From Desulfobacterales bacterium (GTDB taxonomy: Bacteria; Desulfobacterota; Desulfobacteria; Desulfobacterales; JAHEIW01): a stretch of 6,139 nucleotides of DNA. The stretch covers positions 1 through 6,139 of the forward strand of contig JAQYWI010000264.1 in assembly GCA_030145015.1 (NCBI GenBank), in the 5' to 3' direction. The notes beneath the pieces are model-generated. The model was not told where the DNA came from, did not search any database, and was given only the letters and a program-made list of their open reading frames with translations. The translations under genes were made by a program, and so were the position numbers. Within the stretch, counting starts at the first letter, position 1. Every line of letters begins with the position of its first letter. Below are positions 5,402 to 6,139 of the stretch, piece after piece.

Positions 5402-6139
5402 ATGCGAAAAACCAAAGAGCAGTTAGCGCAAACCATTGATTTTATCAAAGGTAAGCTAAAACAAGCGCCTTATATCGGTTTGTTAACCGGAACCGGTTTG
5501 AGCGAAAGTGCGGAATCCATGGAAATCGACACGGCAATCGATTATAAAGATATTCCCCATTTCCCGCTCTCAACGGTTCAAACCCATATCGGCCGCATGC
5601 TCTGTGGCAATATGAACAGCTGCCCGCTTATGGCCATGCAAGGCCGCTTCCATCTATACGAAGGCTATAGTCCCCTGGAAGTCACCTACCCCATTCGGGT
5701 CATGCAGCAACTTGGCGTAAAGGTTCTGATCCTATCAAATGCAGCCGGCGGCCTGAATCCTGAATTTAGGGCCGGCGAGATCATGCTGATTACCGATCAC
5801 ATTAATCTGAGCGGCACAAACCCGCTCATCGGTCCCAATGAAGACAGCTGGGGCATGCGGTTTCCGGATATGAGCCGGGCCTATAATCAAGATCTAATTT
5901 CCGCGGCCGAAGGCATCGCCAAAACCGCCGGAGCACATCTGCAAAAAGGAATATATGCGGGGCTTGCAGGGCCTTCCCTCGAGACACCGGCGGAAGTAAA
6001 ATTTTTACAAACCATCGGAGCAGATGCCGTCGGCTTTTCAACGGTGCAAGAAGTGATTGCTGCGGTCCATGGCAGCATGCGGGTGCTTGGGCTCTCGACG
6101 ATTACCAACGTCCATAATCCGGACGATCCAATTCCGGCG
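5402..6139 (+). CDS. Purine nucleoside phosphorylase (trimeric PNP family), carboxy end beyond the window
   Basis: There are 246 codons without a stop; family members are usually about 270-290 residues, so only a short tail is missing. The enzyme cleaves purine nucleosides with phosphate to the base and ribose-1-phosphate in the cytosol for purine salvage. Visible motifs: the phosphate loop G-T-G-L-S (30-34); PHFPLSTVQTHIG (52-64), with H62 equivalent to the phosphate-site His; MQGRFHLYEGY (79-89), with R82, H84 and Y86; SNAAGGLNP (112-120); AGLAGPSLETPAE (186-198), with the base-binding E194; and STITN (232-236), with N236. The N-A-A-G-G-L motif favours PNP over methylthioadenosine phosphorylase. 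The usual G-M-S-T is G-F-S-T here (F212), and the usual serine of the first loop is threonine. The start is supported by AGAGGA five bases upstream. It is divergent from the redox cluster and probably unrelated to it. Confidence 0.93.
   Translation, partial: MRKTKEQLAQTIDFIKGKLKQAPYIGLLTGTGLSESAESMEIDTAIDYKDIPHFPLSTVQTHIGRMLCGNMNSCPLMAMQGRFHLYEGYSPLEVTYPIRVMQQLGVKVLILSNAAGGLNPEFRAGEIMLITDHINLSGTNPLIGPNEDSWGMRFPDMSRAYNQDLISAAEGIAKTAGAHLQKGIYAGLAGPSLETPAEVKFLQTIGADAVGFSTVQEVIAAVHGSMRVLGLSTITNVHNPDDPIPA

Noticed and set aside
5826..6108. Minus-strand ORFs opposite the phosphorylase gene
   Set aside because: They are antisense shadows of a clear PNP reading frame that simply has no stop inside the window.

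Overview
The window looks like part of a chromosome from an anaerobic, probably sulfate-reducing or syntrophic deltaproteobacterium (Desulfobacterota). This rests on the gene set, the moderate GC content and the style of the intergenic foldback repeats; it is an inference, since there is no rRNA or other phylogenetic marker here.

Layout. Most of the window (about 1-5173) is transcribed on the minus strand. Read in that direction it holds a NuoE/HydC-type [2Fe-2S] subunit (5173-4679), a NuoF/HydB/HndC-type NADH-binding flavoprotein (4624-2837), a 384-bp spacer containing a large foldback element (2519-2805), a 695-residue fusion of an RnfB-like iron-sulfur module with a GltD/NfnB-like FAD/NAD(P) oxidoreductase (2452-365), a second foldback element (103-286), and the first codons of an RseC/MucC-like gene that leaves the window at base 1. 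Divergent from this cluster, on the plus strand, is a purine nucleoside phosphorylase (5402 to beyond 6139) with a clear sigma70-type promoter.

Main observation. The RnfB-GltD fusion does not begin at the GTG at 2269 that a simple ORF call gives. The RnfB amino-terminal part continues upstream to an ATG at 2452 in the same frame, interrupted only by a TGA at 2317-2315. That TGA is codon 46 and sits exactly where the first cysteine of the RnfB [4Fe-4S] motif (A-N-C-G-G-C-G-x-P-G-C) belongs. The mRNA just downstream can fold into a bacterial SECIS-like hairpin with G residues early in a six-base loop. The simplest reading is a selenoprotein in which selenocysteine replaces a cluster-ligand cysteine.

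How the genes fit together. NuoE plus NuoF form the NADH-oxidising/reducing FMN and Fe-S module found in electron-bifurcating hydrogenases and transhydrogenases. A third subunit with a GltD/NfnB-like flavoprotein suggests an NAD(H)/NADP(H)/ferredoxin bifurcating enzyme comparable to the Stn or Nfn families, here possibly membrane-tethered by the RnfB helix. No hydrogenase catalytic subunit and no complex I membrane subunit lies in the window. The phosphorylase is probably functionally unrelated.
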